DNA of 64,000 nucleotides from Bacteroidetes bacterium GWA2_32_17 (GCA_001769035.1 MENF01000066.1:1-64000), one strand, 5' to 3'; positions 34,887 to 44,184 are shown, counted from the stretch's first letter. Notes: generated by a model from the sequence alone, not told the origin. Numbers and translations: made by a program.

Positions 34887-36995
34887 ATGTGCTTTAAAAC
34901 ATTCAAAACTTTATCAACTGGTTTTTTTATTGTATTATTAGGATGTAGTGTGTCTTGTTATGGACAAACTTTATCGGACAGTATGCAAAAAGTGCTGGAT
35001 AAAAAAACTGATACCGAGAAAATAGAATTTCTGAACAACCTTGCTGAAAAAAACATTAAAACTTCGCCCGAAAAAAGTATTGATTACGCAAACCAGTCAC
35101 TTGAAATATCAAAGAACATCAAAAATCGCAATGCTGAACTTAATTCATTGCTTATTCTAGGAAAAGCCCTAAAGAGAGTGGGTAAATATTCCGAAAGTAT
35201 AAACAACTTTCAGAAATCTTTAGATATTTATATAGCAGCAAACCATAAAGAGGGTAAAGCTTATTGCTACAGTGAAATCGGAGATCTTTATAAAAACCTT
35301 AATCAATATAACAACGCTCTTGAAGACTTATCTAACGCATTAAAATTATATCAGGAATTAAAAGATAATAAAAATACGAATCTAACTTTAAATAGTATTG
35401 GCAATGTTTATTCTAAATCTCAGAATTATCAGAAAGCAATAGAATATTATAACAAAGTGCTTACACAAATTGAAACATCCGGAGATAATAAGGGAATCAC
35501 AGTAATAAATAGCCAAATAGGTGCTTCTTATGCAAACTGGGGAAATTACGAAGAAGCTTTAAAATATCTTGAGAAAGCAAAAAAAATTGCCGAAACAAAC
35601 AATTACACTCAATTAGTTTCATCTATTACTAAAAATATTAGCGACATACAATACAATATTTCAATCAACGAAAAAAATACAACCAACTTTGATAAAGAAA
35701 AAAATGCTGAACAACAACAATATTTATCGTCTTTAGAAACCGAAAATTTAGTGGCTAAAAATAAAAATCTGAAATCGTTTGAAGAAATTGAAAAATTAAG
35801 TTTCGAAAATCAGGCTAAAGAATTAAAGCTGCATGTAATACAAGAAAATTTAGAAAAACAGGTATTAGAAAAAAAACAAAAAGAGCAAAACATTAAATTG
35901 CTTAATACAAACAATAAATTAATTCAGACAGAACTTTCAAAAGAACAGGATAAACTTAAAAATCAGAAAAAAATACTGTTTATAATCCTTTCAGCCTTTT
36001 GTATTGTTTTTGTTTTACTCGTATTCATCTTCCGATTATTCTTATTTAAGAAAAAATCGCTGGTTCTGTTAGAAAGCCAACATCAGGAAATTTTAATCCA
36101 AAAAGAAGAAATTGAAACTCAAAATGAAAATATGGTAATGATTAATGAGGAGCTTCAAAATAAAAATATTTTAATAATAGATAGTATAAATTATGCTAAA
36201 CGAATACAAAACGCAGTTTTACCAAGTGATGAATATGTTAATAAATTGTTAGTACAGTCGGGTTTTAATAATGCAAGGTTTTTTATTCTTTTTAAACCCA
36301 AAGACATAGTAAGTGGCGACTTCTACTGGATGGTAAAAACCAGCGATTATTTATTTACCGCTGTAGCCGATTGTACAGGACATGGCGTACCAGGCGGTTT
36401 TATGAGTATGATTGGAATTTCACTGCTAAATGAAATAGTAAAAGGAAAAAATATTTTATGCCCGGCTGAAATACTTAATGAATTAAATACGTCTATCATT
36501 AATTCTCTTAATCAGACATTCGGAAATTCCAACGATAGCAATGAAATAGTTACCGACGGTATGGAAATATCAATATGCAGAATTGAACCTAATTCACACG
36601 AAATGCAAATTGCTGTAGCAGGACAAACTGTTTTTATTATAAATAACGACACTTTTAAAGAAATAGATGGTACATTTTATAGTATTGGCGACCCTATTAT
36701 AGCAAAACGAAATCTTGCATTTCAGAAACAAATAATTACAACAAGTAATAATGATATAATATATATGTTTTCTGATGGTTTATCCGACCAATTTGGTGGA
36801 TTAGAAGAGCAAAAATTTATGCAAAGTAATTTCAAAAATTTATTATTATCAATAAATACCAAGCCCTTAGAAGAACAAATGGCAATAATTAACACAACAA
36901 TTGAAAAGTGGATGTCGAACGTTAATGCATCTACTCAGAAAGCATATAAGCAAACAGATGATATTACTGTAATAGGGCTAAAAATTGGTTATTAA
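34887..36995 (+). CDS. TPR-SpoIIE (PP2C) phosphatase, SiaA-like
   Basis: About 702 residues from the ATG at 34887. That start gives a normal signal sequence (GFFIVLLGCSVSCYGQ), whereas the longer frame begins with an unlikely TTG in a simple repeat. Extracytoplasmic TPR repeats (KYSESINNFQKSLDIY, QYNNALEDLSNALKLY, NYQKAIEYYNKVL, NYEEALKYLEKAKKI) are followed by a coiled coil, one membrane helix (ILFIILSAFCIVFVLLVFIF), a second coiled coil and a cytoplasmic SpoIIE domain with VSGDFYW, ADCTGHGVPGGFMSM, FSDGLSDQFGG and TDDITVIGLKI, all metal-binding Asp present. It probably dephosphorylates the SiaC-like protein encoded downstream. Confidence 0.88.
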   Translation: MCFKTFKTLSTGFFIVLLGCSVSCYGQTLSDSMQKVLDKKTDTEKIEFLNNLAEKNIKTSPEKSIDYANQSLEISKNIKNRNAELNSLLILGKALKRVGKYSESINNFQKSLDIYIAANHKEGKAYCYSEIGDLYKNLNQYNNALEDLSNALKLYQELKDNKNTNLTLNSIGNVYSKSQNYQKAIEYYNKVLTQIETSGDNKGITVINSQIGASYANWGNYEEALKYLEKAKKIAETNNYTQLVSSITKNISDIQYNISINEKNTTNFDKEKNAEQQQYLSSLETENLVAKNKNLKSFEEIEKLSFENQAKELKLHVIQENLEKQVLEKKQKEQNIKLLNTNNKLIQTELSKEQDKLKNQKKILFIILSAFCIVFVLLVFIFRLFLFKKKSLVLLESQHQEILIQKEEIETQNENMVMINEELQNKNILIIDSINYAKRIQNAVLPSDEYVNKLLVQSGFNNARFFILFKPKDIVSGDFYWMVKTSDYLFTAVADCTGHGVPGGFMSMIGISLLNEIVKGKNILCPAEILNELNTSIINSLNQTFGNSNDSNEIVTDGMEISICRIEPNSHEMQIAVAGQTVFIINNDTFKEIDGTFYSIGDPIIAKRNLAFQKQIITTSNNDIIYMFSDGLSDQFGGLEEQKFMQSNFKNLLLSINTKPLEEQMAIINTTIEKWMSNVNASTQKAYKQTDDITVIGLKIGY

Positions 36996-37136
36996 AAAAT
37001 GAAAAACAAAAAAAACTTTATATTTTACAAACTTTTTACTAATTTGCGGCAAAAATTTAATGACGGTGTAGTTACAATAAATAATGCAGTAGGCAGTAAG
37101 AACGATGAACAATAAATATTAATAAAAATTTGTATT

Positions 37137-38225
37137 ATGTCAATTTATGAAATTTTCAATAGTTTAAAATCTGATAGTTTGAGTTTTATATACAAAGGAC
37201 AGTTTAGTGATACAATAACTGATAAAATACTAAGTTTAATTGAAGTTAATATTAGTAATAATTTAGTTGAATTGGCATCACTTAAAAAGAAAGTACCCTT
37301 TTTAATGGTCGAATGTTTCCAAAATATTGTACGACATGCCGCTGTATTAGAAGATGAAATGGGGTTTTTTATGATACGTAATATTGGAAGCAGTTATTTT
37401 ATTGCATCGGGTAATGGACTTATGAATCTTAGTATACCTACTCTCAGATCAAGGCTCGAAAAGATTAATTCTTTAAATAAAGAAGAACTGAAAGAATATT
37501 ATTTAGAAATATTAAATAACGAAGAAATGTCTAAAGAAGGGGGTTCAGGGCTTGGTTTAATTGAAATGGCGCGAAAATCGGGAGAAAAAATTGATTTTGC
37601 ATTTTATCCACTTAACGATACCTTCTCGCTTTTTTATATTCAATTAAAGATAAAAAGCAACGAAGATCATACTCAAGAGACAATACCAATATTCGATACA
37701 ATTTCAACAATTAACCATGCAACAGAACTTCACAAAAGTATGCGAGATAACAATATACTTTTAATACAACAGGGAGATTTTTCACAAGAGACTCTTTTTT
37801 CTATTCTTACAATGGTCGAAAATAATTTAAATCAGCAGATTGATGTCTCAAACAAAAACAAAGCAATATATCACGTTTTAGTCGAACTATTGCAAAATAT
37901 TACTAAACATGCCTATTCCGCATCAAACACAAATTTAAAAAAAGGAATTTTTACAGTTTCTAAGAGTGATGGTAGTTATCAGATATCCTCTGGCAACTTT
38001 ATTGACACAAACAAAACAGATAAACTTAAACAACACCTTGAACAAATAAATTCTCTCAATCAAGATGGATTAAAGTTATTTTACCAAAAAATTTTAAGAC
38101 AAAGTACCGAAACATCAGGATTAGGGTTAATAGATTTAGCAAGATTAAGTTCATCTTCTATAGAGTATAATTTTTATCCCGAAGATAATAATTTAACATT
38201 TTTTGAAATAACTGCCAAAATTTAA
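37137..38225 (+). CDS. SiaB-family kinase, two domains fused
   Basis: A 362-residue cytoplasmic protein made of two tandem copies of a SiaB (DUF6272) domain of about 180 residues. Copy 1 has the GHKL N-box MVECFQNIVRHA and the G-box GSGLGLIEMARKSG; copy 2 has LVELLQNITKHA and TSGLGLIDLARLSS. Both are followed by IDFAFYPLNDTFSLF or IEYNFYPEDNNLTFF. SiaB is usually a single domain that phosphorylates SiaC. Copy 2 keeps ATP-binding features, so neither copy is clearly dead. It sits between the SiaA-like phosphatase and siaC, 4 bp before the latter. Confidence 0.87.
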   Translation: MSIYEIFNSLKSDSLSFIYKGQFSDTITDKILSLIEVNISNNLVELASLKKKVPFLMVECFQNIVRHAAVLEDEMGFFMIRNIGSSYFIASGNGLMNLSIPTLRSRLEKINSLNKEELKEYYLEILNNEEMSKEGGSGLGLIEMARKSGEKIDFAFYPLNDTFSLFYIQLKIKSNEDHTQETIPIFDTISTINHATELHKSMRDNNILLIQQGDFSQETLFSILTMVENNLNQQIDVSNKNKAIYHVLVELLQNITKHAYSASNTNLKKGIFTVSKSDGSYQISSGNFIDTNKTDKLKQHLEQINSLNQDGLKLFYQKILRQSTETSGLGLIDLARLSSSSIEYNFYPEDNNLTFFEITAKI

Positions 38226-38229
38226 AAAA

Positions 38230-38619
38230 ATGGAAAAAATAATAATAAATAATCAAAGTGGAGATACTCCCAAAATTACATTAGACAAAGAAGCCAATGT
38301 ATTTGAAATTTGCGGAAAATCGTTTCCCGAAAATGCTGTTGAATTTTATTCACCAGTAATTAAATGGATAAATGAATATGCTCAAAGTCCAAATCCAGAA
38401 ACAATTTTTACAATAAATTTAGATTATTTTAACTCTTCATCTTCAAAAAAAATCTTTGAAATTCTCATGAAATTGGAACAAATAACAACTACTGGTGGAA
38501 ATATTCTTGTTAAGTGGTATTACGACGAAAATGATGATGTGATGTTTACAAGAAGCAAGGATATACAAGACGTTTTAGATATTCCAATTGAATTTATTAA
38601 GAAAACTAAACCGAAGTAG
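38230..38619 (+). CDS. SiaC-family regulatory phosphoprotein (DUF1987)
   Basis: A 129-residue protein with the DUF1987 pattern: TPKITLDKEANVFEICGKSFPENA, FYSPVIKWINEY, INLDYFNSSSSKKIFEILMKL and VKWYYDENDDVMF. In Pseudomonas the unphosphorylated SiaC activates the diguanylate cyclase SiaD, and it is switched by the kinase SiaB and phosphatase SiaA. Here no diguanylate cyclase is in the window, so the target is unknown. The phosphorylated Thr/Ser of the family would lie in YFNSSSSKK. Confidence 0.9.
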   Translation: MEKIIINNQSGDTPKITLDKEANVFEICGKSFPENAVEFYSPVIKWINEYAQSPNPETIFTINLDYFNSSSSKKIFEILMKLEQITTTGGNILVKWYYDENDDVMFTRSKDIQDVLDIPIEFIKKTKPK

Positions 38620-38883
38620 TTATACTGCAAGCAATTAGTACATGTTACGCAAATAAATTATTGTCCGAATAATATACCAAAACCTAAACTTGTGACAAAC
38701 AGAACCATCGCAAGCCCAAAGTATGCACCGGGCGTAGTCGTTTATCTCAAGAAATTTGTTTTTTTATCCTTTGAATTTTGTAATTTTTTATTTTTAACAA
38801 GAGTAATTTTGAATTAAGACCTAACAGGTCTCAAAGACTTGTTAGGTCTAAAAAAGGAAAATAATTTTTAATATATATATATC
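38620..38883. other. Intergenic stretch with hairpin
   Basis: AGACCTAACA at 38817-38826 pairs with TGTTAGGTCT at 38840-38849. It is followed by A, not T, on the plus strand, so it is not a plus-strand terminator. CATGTTACGCAA near 38641 matches part of the repeat at 5749-5760. TAATTTTG at 38804-38811 fits the -7 promoter box for the gene at 38884. Confidence 0.45.
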
Positions 38884-39807
38884 ATGAAAACAATTAAAAT
38901 TTCAATCGTTGTTTGTCTCGCTGTTCTTACAAACATTTTTTTTGCCCAAGGGCAAGAAATAGCAAACAATTCTGATAGCACAGGTTTACCCGGCGACCAC
39001 TTCAGTTTACAAGGTGCACTCGATTTATTTAAATCATCAAAATCATTAGAAGAGTTTGAAAAGAAACTTAATAACGAAGAAAACGCAGTAAATAATCTCG
39101 ACCTTAATGGTGACGGTAATATTGATTATATTAAAGTTGCCGATAATAAAAAAGATAGTGCACATGCAATAGTTTTACAAGTACCAATTAATGAAAAAGA
39201 ATTGCAAGATGTGGCTGTGATTGAGATTGAAAAAACAGGAAACCAAACTGCGATGGTTCAAATTGTTGGCGACGAAGAACTTTATGGTGAAAATATATTC
39301 GTTGAGCCATTTGAAGAAAAAACTACTGTAAAAACTAAAAGCGGACCATTAAATTATTTTAGTATGCCGGCAAGATTAATAGTAAATGTTTGGCTTTGGC
39401 CATCTGTACAATTTATTTATGCTCCTGCTTATGTTGTTTGGGTTTCGCCTTGGAAATGGCACCATTACCCAATTTGGTGGAAACCATGGGCACCACATCC
39501 TTGGAAATGGCACCATCAACATTGTGCACATTATAACGCATTTTATTATCCTGTTTATAAACACAGAGTTGTTGTTGCACATCAAATTTATGCTCCACAC
39601 CGAAAAACTTCAGTTGTAGTTCAAAACAGATATAAAAATAATCATGCAAATTATAAAGCACATAGAGGCGATAATGTAAATAAAAAATCTGTAAACAATC
39701 AAAAAGTAAAACCTAATCCATCAAAGACTCATAAATCAGTTAAGGCTGGAAATAGCGGCGGTCGGAATAAATCAAATAGCGGTGGAGGTAAAGGCAAAAG
39801 AAAATAG
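38884..39807 (+). CDS. Secreted protein with EF-hand-like loop and Trp/His-rich region
   Basis: A 307-residue protein with a signal peptide (to FFAQGQ). LDLNGDGNIDYIKV near residue 75 is an EF-hand-like calcium loop (dockerin-like) that opens a beta-rich domain to about residue 150. Residues about 155-210 are very rich in Trp, His, Pro and Tyr (VSPWKWHHYPIWWKPW, HPWKWHHQHCAHYN). The C-terminal 90 residues are basic and rich in Asn, Lys, Gly and Ser. Similar proteins occur in Bacteroidota without known function. The His cluster could bind metal, but that is inference. Confidence 0.75.
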   Translation: MKTIKISIVVCLAVLTNIFFAQGQEIANNSDSTGLPGDHFSLQGALDLFKSSKSLEEFEKKLNNEENAVNNLDLNGDGNIDYIKVADNKKDSAHAIVLQVPINEKELQDVAVIEIEKTGNQTAMVQIVGDEELYGENIFVEPFEEKTTVKTKSGPLNYFSMPARLIVNVWLWPSVQFIYAPAYVVWVSPWKWHHYPIWWKPWAPHPWKWHHQHCAHYNAFYYPVYKHRVVVAHQIYAPHRKTSVVVQNRYKNNHANYKAHRGDNVNKKSVNNQKVKPNPSKTHKSVKAGNSGGRNKSNSGGGKGKRK

Positions 39808-40267
39808 TTCACTAAAAGTTTATATACAATTTGATGTTTATATTATTTGTTTATCGTTTGTTGTTAAAAACGAATCCGATATCGGATACAAGATATAATT
39901 TTTTTTAAACTTTCAAATATGCCTGAAATAATATACAGCTATGAATTAGTTTATTAGACAACTTTCCAAATAAATTGTTGTAAAATCATATATATTGCCA
40001 CGACCTTTAGGTTGAAAATAATCTATATATTGCCACGACCTTTAGGTCGTGGAATATTAAAATAAATAATATGGCTTTAGCCAAAACAATATTGTGCCAT
40101 ACATCAAAGAAAATATTTATGCAGGAATATAATTAGATTTTGAAATTATACGGATTTATTAAAAATATTTTGGCTAAAGCCGCTCCTCCTCTTCACAATT
40201 CAACCCACGACCTGAAGGTAGTGGCAATAAATGGTCGTGGCAATTAAAAATTTTATAGGAAAGATAT
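39808..40267. repeat. MITE-like element A (about 40029-40228) and flanks
   Basis: The element begins with TTGCCACGACCTTTAGGTCG and ends with a degraded mirror copy (CGACCTGAAGGTAGTGG). Inside are GGCTTTAGCC and GGCTAAAGCC, also mirrored. An extra partial end lies at 39994-40012. No gene is seen. A sister element with perfect ends lies at 41377-41610, on the other side of the transglycosylase gene and in the same orientation. ATCCGATATCGGAT at 39874-39887 is a further palindrome. Confidence 0.75.
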
Positions 40268-41239
40268 CTATTGTATTCTATCTGCTGCAGTTCTTATTAA
40301 ATTATGAAATTCGAGCAAGGCAGCTATAAGTACTTGAGAATAATTTTGCGAAGCATTTCTGAAAGAGCCTGCTTCAGTTTGCCAAACAGTATAAATAAGC
40401 GGTAATCCGCCTTCTTTTGGTCGTATTGTATAAAGAATATTTTGCACGTTGCCACCACCAGCATGATATACATGCATAACCAACAATCTGAACCAAAGGT
40501 CATTTTCTTTATATGAAATATTTAAACTGTCGAGTATGCTTCTTACTGTTGGAATGCAAATTTTATTTATAAACATTGAAGCAGCATAAGCCGAACGTTT
40601 AATATCTTTACGTTCATCAGTTTTTCTGTTAATTGTTAAGCCGTATTTTCTGGCATTATATTTCATTAGTTGGAATGGTCCATAAGCTCCTGCTTTTGAT
40701 TTTTGAAGTTTGTTAGGACTTTCAATCAGTAATATTGATTGTGCAAACCATGGGTCAACATTGTTCTCAATAAATACCGGAATACTTTCGTCTATACTTG
40801 GAATTACAGTTCTAAATGAATAAAAATATTTTTTCCCGGTTGTAAAAAATATTCTTGTCGAATCTGATAATCCAAATGCTTTTTTAAGACTATCGCGATA
40901 ATTTGTTTTTCGAGTATCATTTAACGAAGAATAATATATAACTGAAATGGTATCAATTATTTGTCTGGTTTTAGCTACACTCATAAAACCCGAATCGGCT
41001 GATAAACGCATAAGTTTTGTCCAAAAAATTGTTTGAGGAATAGTATCCCAAAAATCAGCATACATTATCGAATCAACATAAGCTTTACGGTAAGTCGAAT
41101 CACCACGATAAAGAATTTTATATACATTGGTTCTATCATTTTTATTAATAGAATCGTTTTTTGCAATAACAAAATTTTGAGAATGTACAATTTCCGAAAA
41201 ACTTAAAAATATTGTAAATAATGTTATAACTAATTTCAT
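40268..41239 (-). CDS. Secreted lytic transglycosylase-like protein (SLT fold)
   Basis: A 323-residue protein with a signal peptide (to EIVHSQ). The C-terminal half has the SLT pattern: ILLIESPNKLQKSKAGAYGPFQLM (broken here for reading: ILLIES, then SKAGAYGPFQLM), with the catalytic Glu in IES, then AASMFINKI and VMHVYHAGGGNVQNIL. These enzymes cut peptidoglycan between N-acetylmuramate and N-acetylglucosamine. The N-terminal 130 residues are polar and unassigned. It stands alone between two sister MITE-like repeats. Confidence 0.8.
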   Translation of the reverse strand: MKLVITLFTIFLSFSEIVHSQNFVIAKNDSINKNDRTNVYKILYRGDSTYRKAYVDSIMYADFWDTIPQTIFWTKLMRLSADSGFMSVAKTRQIIDTISVIYYSSLNDTRKTNYRDSLKKAFGLSDSTRIFFTTGKKYFYSFRTVIPSIDESIPVFIENNVDPWFAQSILLIESPNKLQKSKAGAYGPFQLMKYNARKYGLTINRKTDERKDIKRSAYAASMFINKICIPTVRSILDSLNISYKENDLWFRLLVMHVYHAGGGNVQNILYTIRPKEGGLPLIYTVWQTEAGSFRNASQNYSQVLIAALLEFHNLIRTAADRIQ

Positions 41240-41699
41240 GTTTATAATTTAATAGCAGCAAATATATAACGATAAATTTGTATTAAATAGTGCTTAAAAA
41301 TTATTTATACACAAAATTTTGTTTATACAATAGACATCTTTCCAAAATAAATCCGATAGCTATCGGATGTAAAACAATTGCCACGACCTTTAGGTCGTGG
41401 AATATAAAAATAAAAAATCTGGCTTTAGCCAAAACAATATTATTTTCAAACTTTCCGAAAGTTAACTCGGCTTGTGGCTTGGCAAACTTTCGGAAAGTTA
41501 ACCGAGGAATATAATGAGATTTTGAAATTACACGGTTTTAGTAAAAATATTTTGGCTAAAGCCGCTCCTCCTCTTCACAATTCAACCCACGACCTAAAGG
41601 TCGTGGCAATAGATGGTTGTGGCAACTAAAAATTTAATTGTAAAGATGTCTAATAGTAAATGAAAAAATATGAATAAATGATTTTTATAAAAACTATTA
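41240..41699. repeat. MITE-like element B (41377-41610) and flanks
   Basis: 234 bp with perfect 24-bp terminal inverted repeats (41377-41400 and 41587-41610). Each end is itself a palindrome around CCACGACCTTTAGGTCGTGG. The middle differs from element A: it holds AACTTTCCGAAAGTT and AACTTTCGGAAAGTT, two further palindromes mirrored around a short loop. ATCCGATAGCTATCGGAT precedes it at 41351-41368. No gene is seen. Confidence 0.8.
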
Positions 41700-42371
41700 T
41701 TACTTTTTGTTAAATTCAATTAATTCACTTCCTGAATTTTTTATTAAATCGAATGCCCATTTTGTTATTATAACCGAACAAATAATTCCGCTTATTGAAT
41801 CAAGCGAATAAATTTTGTAGTACATTCCTGCTAATAATGCAATAATTGCAGTAATACTTGTTAATCCATCTGCTAAAACATGCAGGTACGCTGCTTTAAT
41901 GTTATGGTCCGATTGTTCGTGTTTGTGATGAAGAATTACAGCACTAACTCCGTTTACTACAAGTCCTATTACAGCAACAAAAATTGCTTGCTCAAATTTT
42001 ATTTTTAAAGGATTTAAAAGTCGGTTAATTGATTCGATAGCCATAATAACTGCAACTACCTGTAAAATTATAGCACTTGAGTAACCCGATAATGCCAGCA
42101 ATTTTTCTTTTTTAAAACTATGTTTATCAGTATTTGAATATTTTCTTGAAACAATATATGCAAGCCATGTTAAACCAATGGCAAAAGCATGCGACGACAT
42201 GTGCCAGCCATCTGCTAATAATGCCATTGAGTTTGTTAAATAGCCAAAAGTAATCTCAACCGCCATTGTTACAGTTGTTAATATGGCTACAAACTTTGTT
42301 TTATTTTCGTAAGCACCGTATTGATTATGCACGTGGACATTTAATTTCTCATCAGATATGTTCATTTTCAT
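41700..42371 (-). CDS. Cation diffusion facilitator, DmeF-like, short form
   Basis: A 223-residue integral membrane protein of the CDF family, which exports divalent metals in exchange for protons. Six membrane helices fit. The metal site is visible as LLADGWHMSSHAFA in helix 2 and LHVLADGLTS in helix 5. NVHVHNQYG near the N-terminus is typical of DmeF, linked to cobalt and nickel. DmeF proteins are usually about 300 residues; this one ends just after helix 6 (SGSELIEFNKK), without the cytoplasmic C-terminal domain that binds metal and dimerises. The upstream His-rich loop is also short. Confidence 0.85.
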   Translation of the reverse strand: MKMNISDEKLNVHVHNQYGAYENKTKFVAILTTVTMAVEITFGYLTNSMALLADGWHMSSHAFAIGLTWLAYIVSRKYSNTDKHSFKKEKLLALSGYSSAIILQVVAVIMAIESINRLLNPLKIKFEQAIFVAVIGLVVNGVSAVILHHKHEQSDHNIKAAYLHVLADGLTSITAIIALLAGMYYKIYSLDSISGIICSVIITKWAFDLIKNSGSELIEFNKK

Positions 42372-43385
42372 ATATTATTATAACAATGTTCATATTTTAA
42401 TTAATTTTAACTTAAAATATTTAATTTTATGAATATCACTTAAAAAATTATATTAGCTTAAATTAATTTCGCAAAAATACAATAATCAAAATATTGTTTA
42501 TTATTATTTACAAAGTACAATAAATTAAACCCTAACTCTGCAATTTTTTAGGTAGCTTTATTGACAAATAGCTGATTAACAAGAAACTAATAATTCTTTA
42601 AGATTACCTAATTATGTTTTCTATTAAAGTTGAGTAATGTTTTGATTGTTAATTGATTATGCTAAACAACTACCTAATTTGAGCGAAGTTAGGGATTAGA
42701 AGCATTTTTATTTATGTAACTTATCATTGCCAAAGTTAAACATAGTTTTTGACATCATGCCTTTGGTTGTTTATTAAAGAATATGCCATAGGCAGAACCG
42801 CTTGGTAAAAAGAAATAATAATAAAATATTGTGCCGTAGGCACAACCCATTATTCGAGTACTTTAAAAATGTAAGCCCATCATAATCTACATCAAATAGG
42901 GTAGTGCCTATGGCACATTGTTCTTTATATTGATTTCTGATTTTACCAGGCAATTATCTCTAATGGGACATGTTTAATAACACATTGATAATTATTAATA
43001 AGTTGCATACTGATTAGTTACTTGATTTATTAATGATTATGTTGAAAAAAATTAATTAAAAGAAATAATTCTAAAAACAGCTAAAACAATTTAACTATAA
43101 TTAATAAGGTAAAATTTCATTATTGCAACCCTATTGATGACATTATGTATGTATAATAGGTTGATTAGGAAGTGATATAAAAAAATCAAATTCACGACTT
43201 TTTTTGTACTCAAATTTTATCGTTTTGAAAAATTTTTAATTTAAAAAATGAAAATGCAACCTTTCTAATAAAATCATGTCTTGTTGAAAACAAAAAAAAA
43301 GAAATTTATTTATTGAATAAATATGTTTTATAATATAAAATTTTTAATTTTGGTTTTTAATTGTAATCTTAAAATACATAAAAAA
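42372..43385. repeat. Long gene-free stretch with a palindromic composite repeat
   Basis: No gene. From about 42765 to 42960 lies a mirror-symmetrical element: TGCCATAGGCA, GTGCCGTAGGCAC and GTGCCTATGGCAC palindromes, with outer arms GCTTGGTAAAAAGAAAT and ATTTCTGATTTTACCAGGC. The rest is AT-rich. An ECF-type promoter lies at its right end. Confidence 0.6.
43256..43281 (+). promoter_or_regulatory. ECF-sigma-like promoter 1
   Basis: GCAACC (AACC at 43258-43261), 16 bases, then GTCT (43278-43281). The same AACC-N16-GTCT pattern stands before the two HYC_CC_PP genes at 46544-46567 and 54096-54119. ECF sigma factors typically recognise AAC near -35 and GTC near -10. The start codon is about 105 bases downstream. 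Confidence 0.55.
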
Positions 43386-44168
43386 ATGAAACATTTTTAT
43401 TTTTTAATAATTTCAATGTTCATTGGAATTAACTGTTTTTCTCAAACAGCAACAAATTTTACTTGTAATGATTGTTCAGGAGGTTCACACGATTTGTTTA
43501 CCGAACTTGATGCAGGTAAAGTTATAGTTTTGTGTTGGGTAATGCCATGCAGTGCTTGTATTCCCGCATCAAAAACTACATACAATGTTGTAACAAGCTA
43601 TCAAACAACAAATCCCGACCGTGTTTTTTATTATTTAGTTGATGATTTTGGTGATACTCCATGCAGTTCACTAAATAGTTGGGCAAATACAAACAATATT
43701 AGTGAGTCAACTTATTCGAAAAGGTTTGTTAATACTGCAATTAATATGACTGATTATGGTTCAACTGGTATGCCTAAAATTGTTGTTATTGGAGGTGCTT
43801 CGCACACTGTTTATTACAATGTTAATAGTTCAGTTATTGCAACTAACCTTCAGACAGCAATTGATAACGCATTAGCAGCAACATCGGGAATTGAAAATAA
43901 TAATTCCGATTTGTTTAATGTAAGTTTATCGCCTGTTCCATCTAATAACCAGACGACACTTTCTGTTAATTTAAAGTCAATTTCAAATGTAAAAGTTGAA
44001 ATTTACAATGTTGTTGGAAAAAAAGTTTCAGATGTTTATAATAGTCAACTTAAATCGGGCGATAACAAATTAAATATAAATACTTTCGATTTTAATAATG
44101 GGATGTATTTCGTAAAAGTTAGTGTTGCCGATAAAATCAAAACAATTAAATTAATTGTTTCTGAATAA
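43386..44168 (+). CDS. Secreted thioredoxin-like protein with T9SS sorting domain
   Basis: About 260 residues from the ATG at 43386, which gives a clean signal peptide (MKHFYFLIISMFIGINCFSQ); the frame extends further upstream but without one. TNFTCNDCSGG and VIVLCWVMPCSACIPASK, a CxxC site, mark a thioredoxin-like fold, and GMPKIVVIGG carries the cis-proline. The last 75 residues are a sorting domain (SLSPVPSNNQTTLSV, VEIYNVVGKKVSD, NGMYFVKVSV, IKTIKLIVSE). Preceded by an ECF-like promoter shared with the HYC_CC_PP genes. Confidence 0.8.
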   Translation: MKHFYFLIISMFIGINCFSQTATNFTCNDCSGGSHDLFTELDAGKVIVLCWVMPCSACIPASKTTYNVVTSYQTTNPDRVFYYLVDDFGDTPCSSLNSWANTNNISESTYSKRFVNTAINMTDYGSTGMPKIVVIGGASHTVYYNVNSSVIATNLQTAIDNALAATSGIENNNSDLFNVSLSPVPSNNQTTLSVNLKSISNVKVEIYNVVGKKVSDVYNSQLKSGDNKLNINTFDFNNGMYFVKVSVADKIKTIKLIVSE

Positions 44169-44184
44169 TTTTTTATTCTTTAAA

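Noticed and set aside
38817-38849. Hairpin after siaC as a plus-strand terminator
   Set aside because: The stem is followed by A residues rather than T on the plus strand.
39376-39661. Three overlapping ORFs opposite or out of frame to the Trp/His-rich gene
   Set aside because: They are shadows caused by the biased TGG/CAC codons of the real gene, which has a signal peptide and a recognisable domain.
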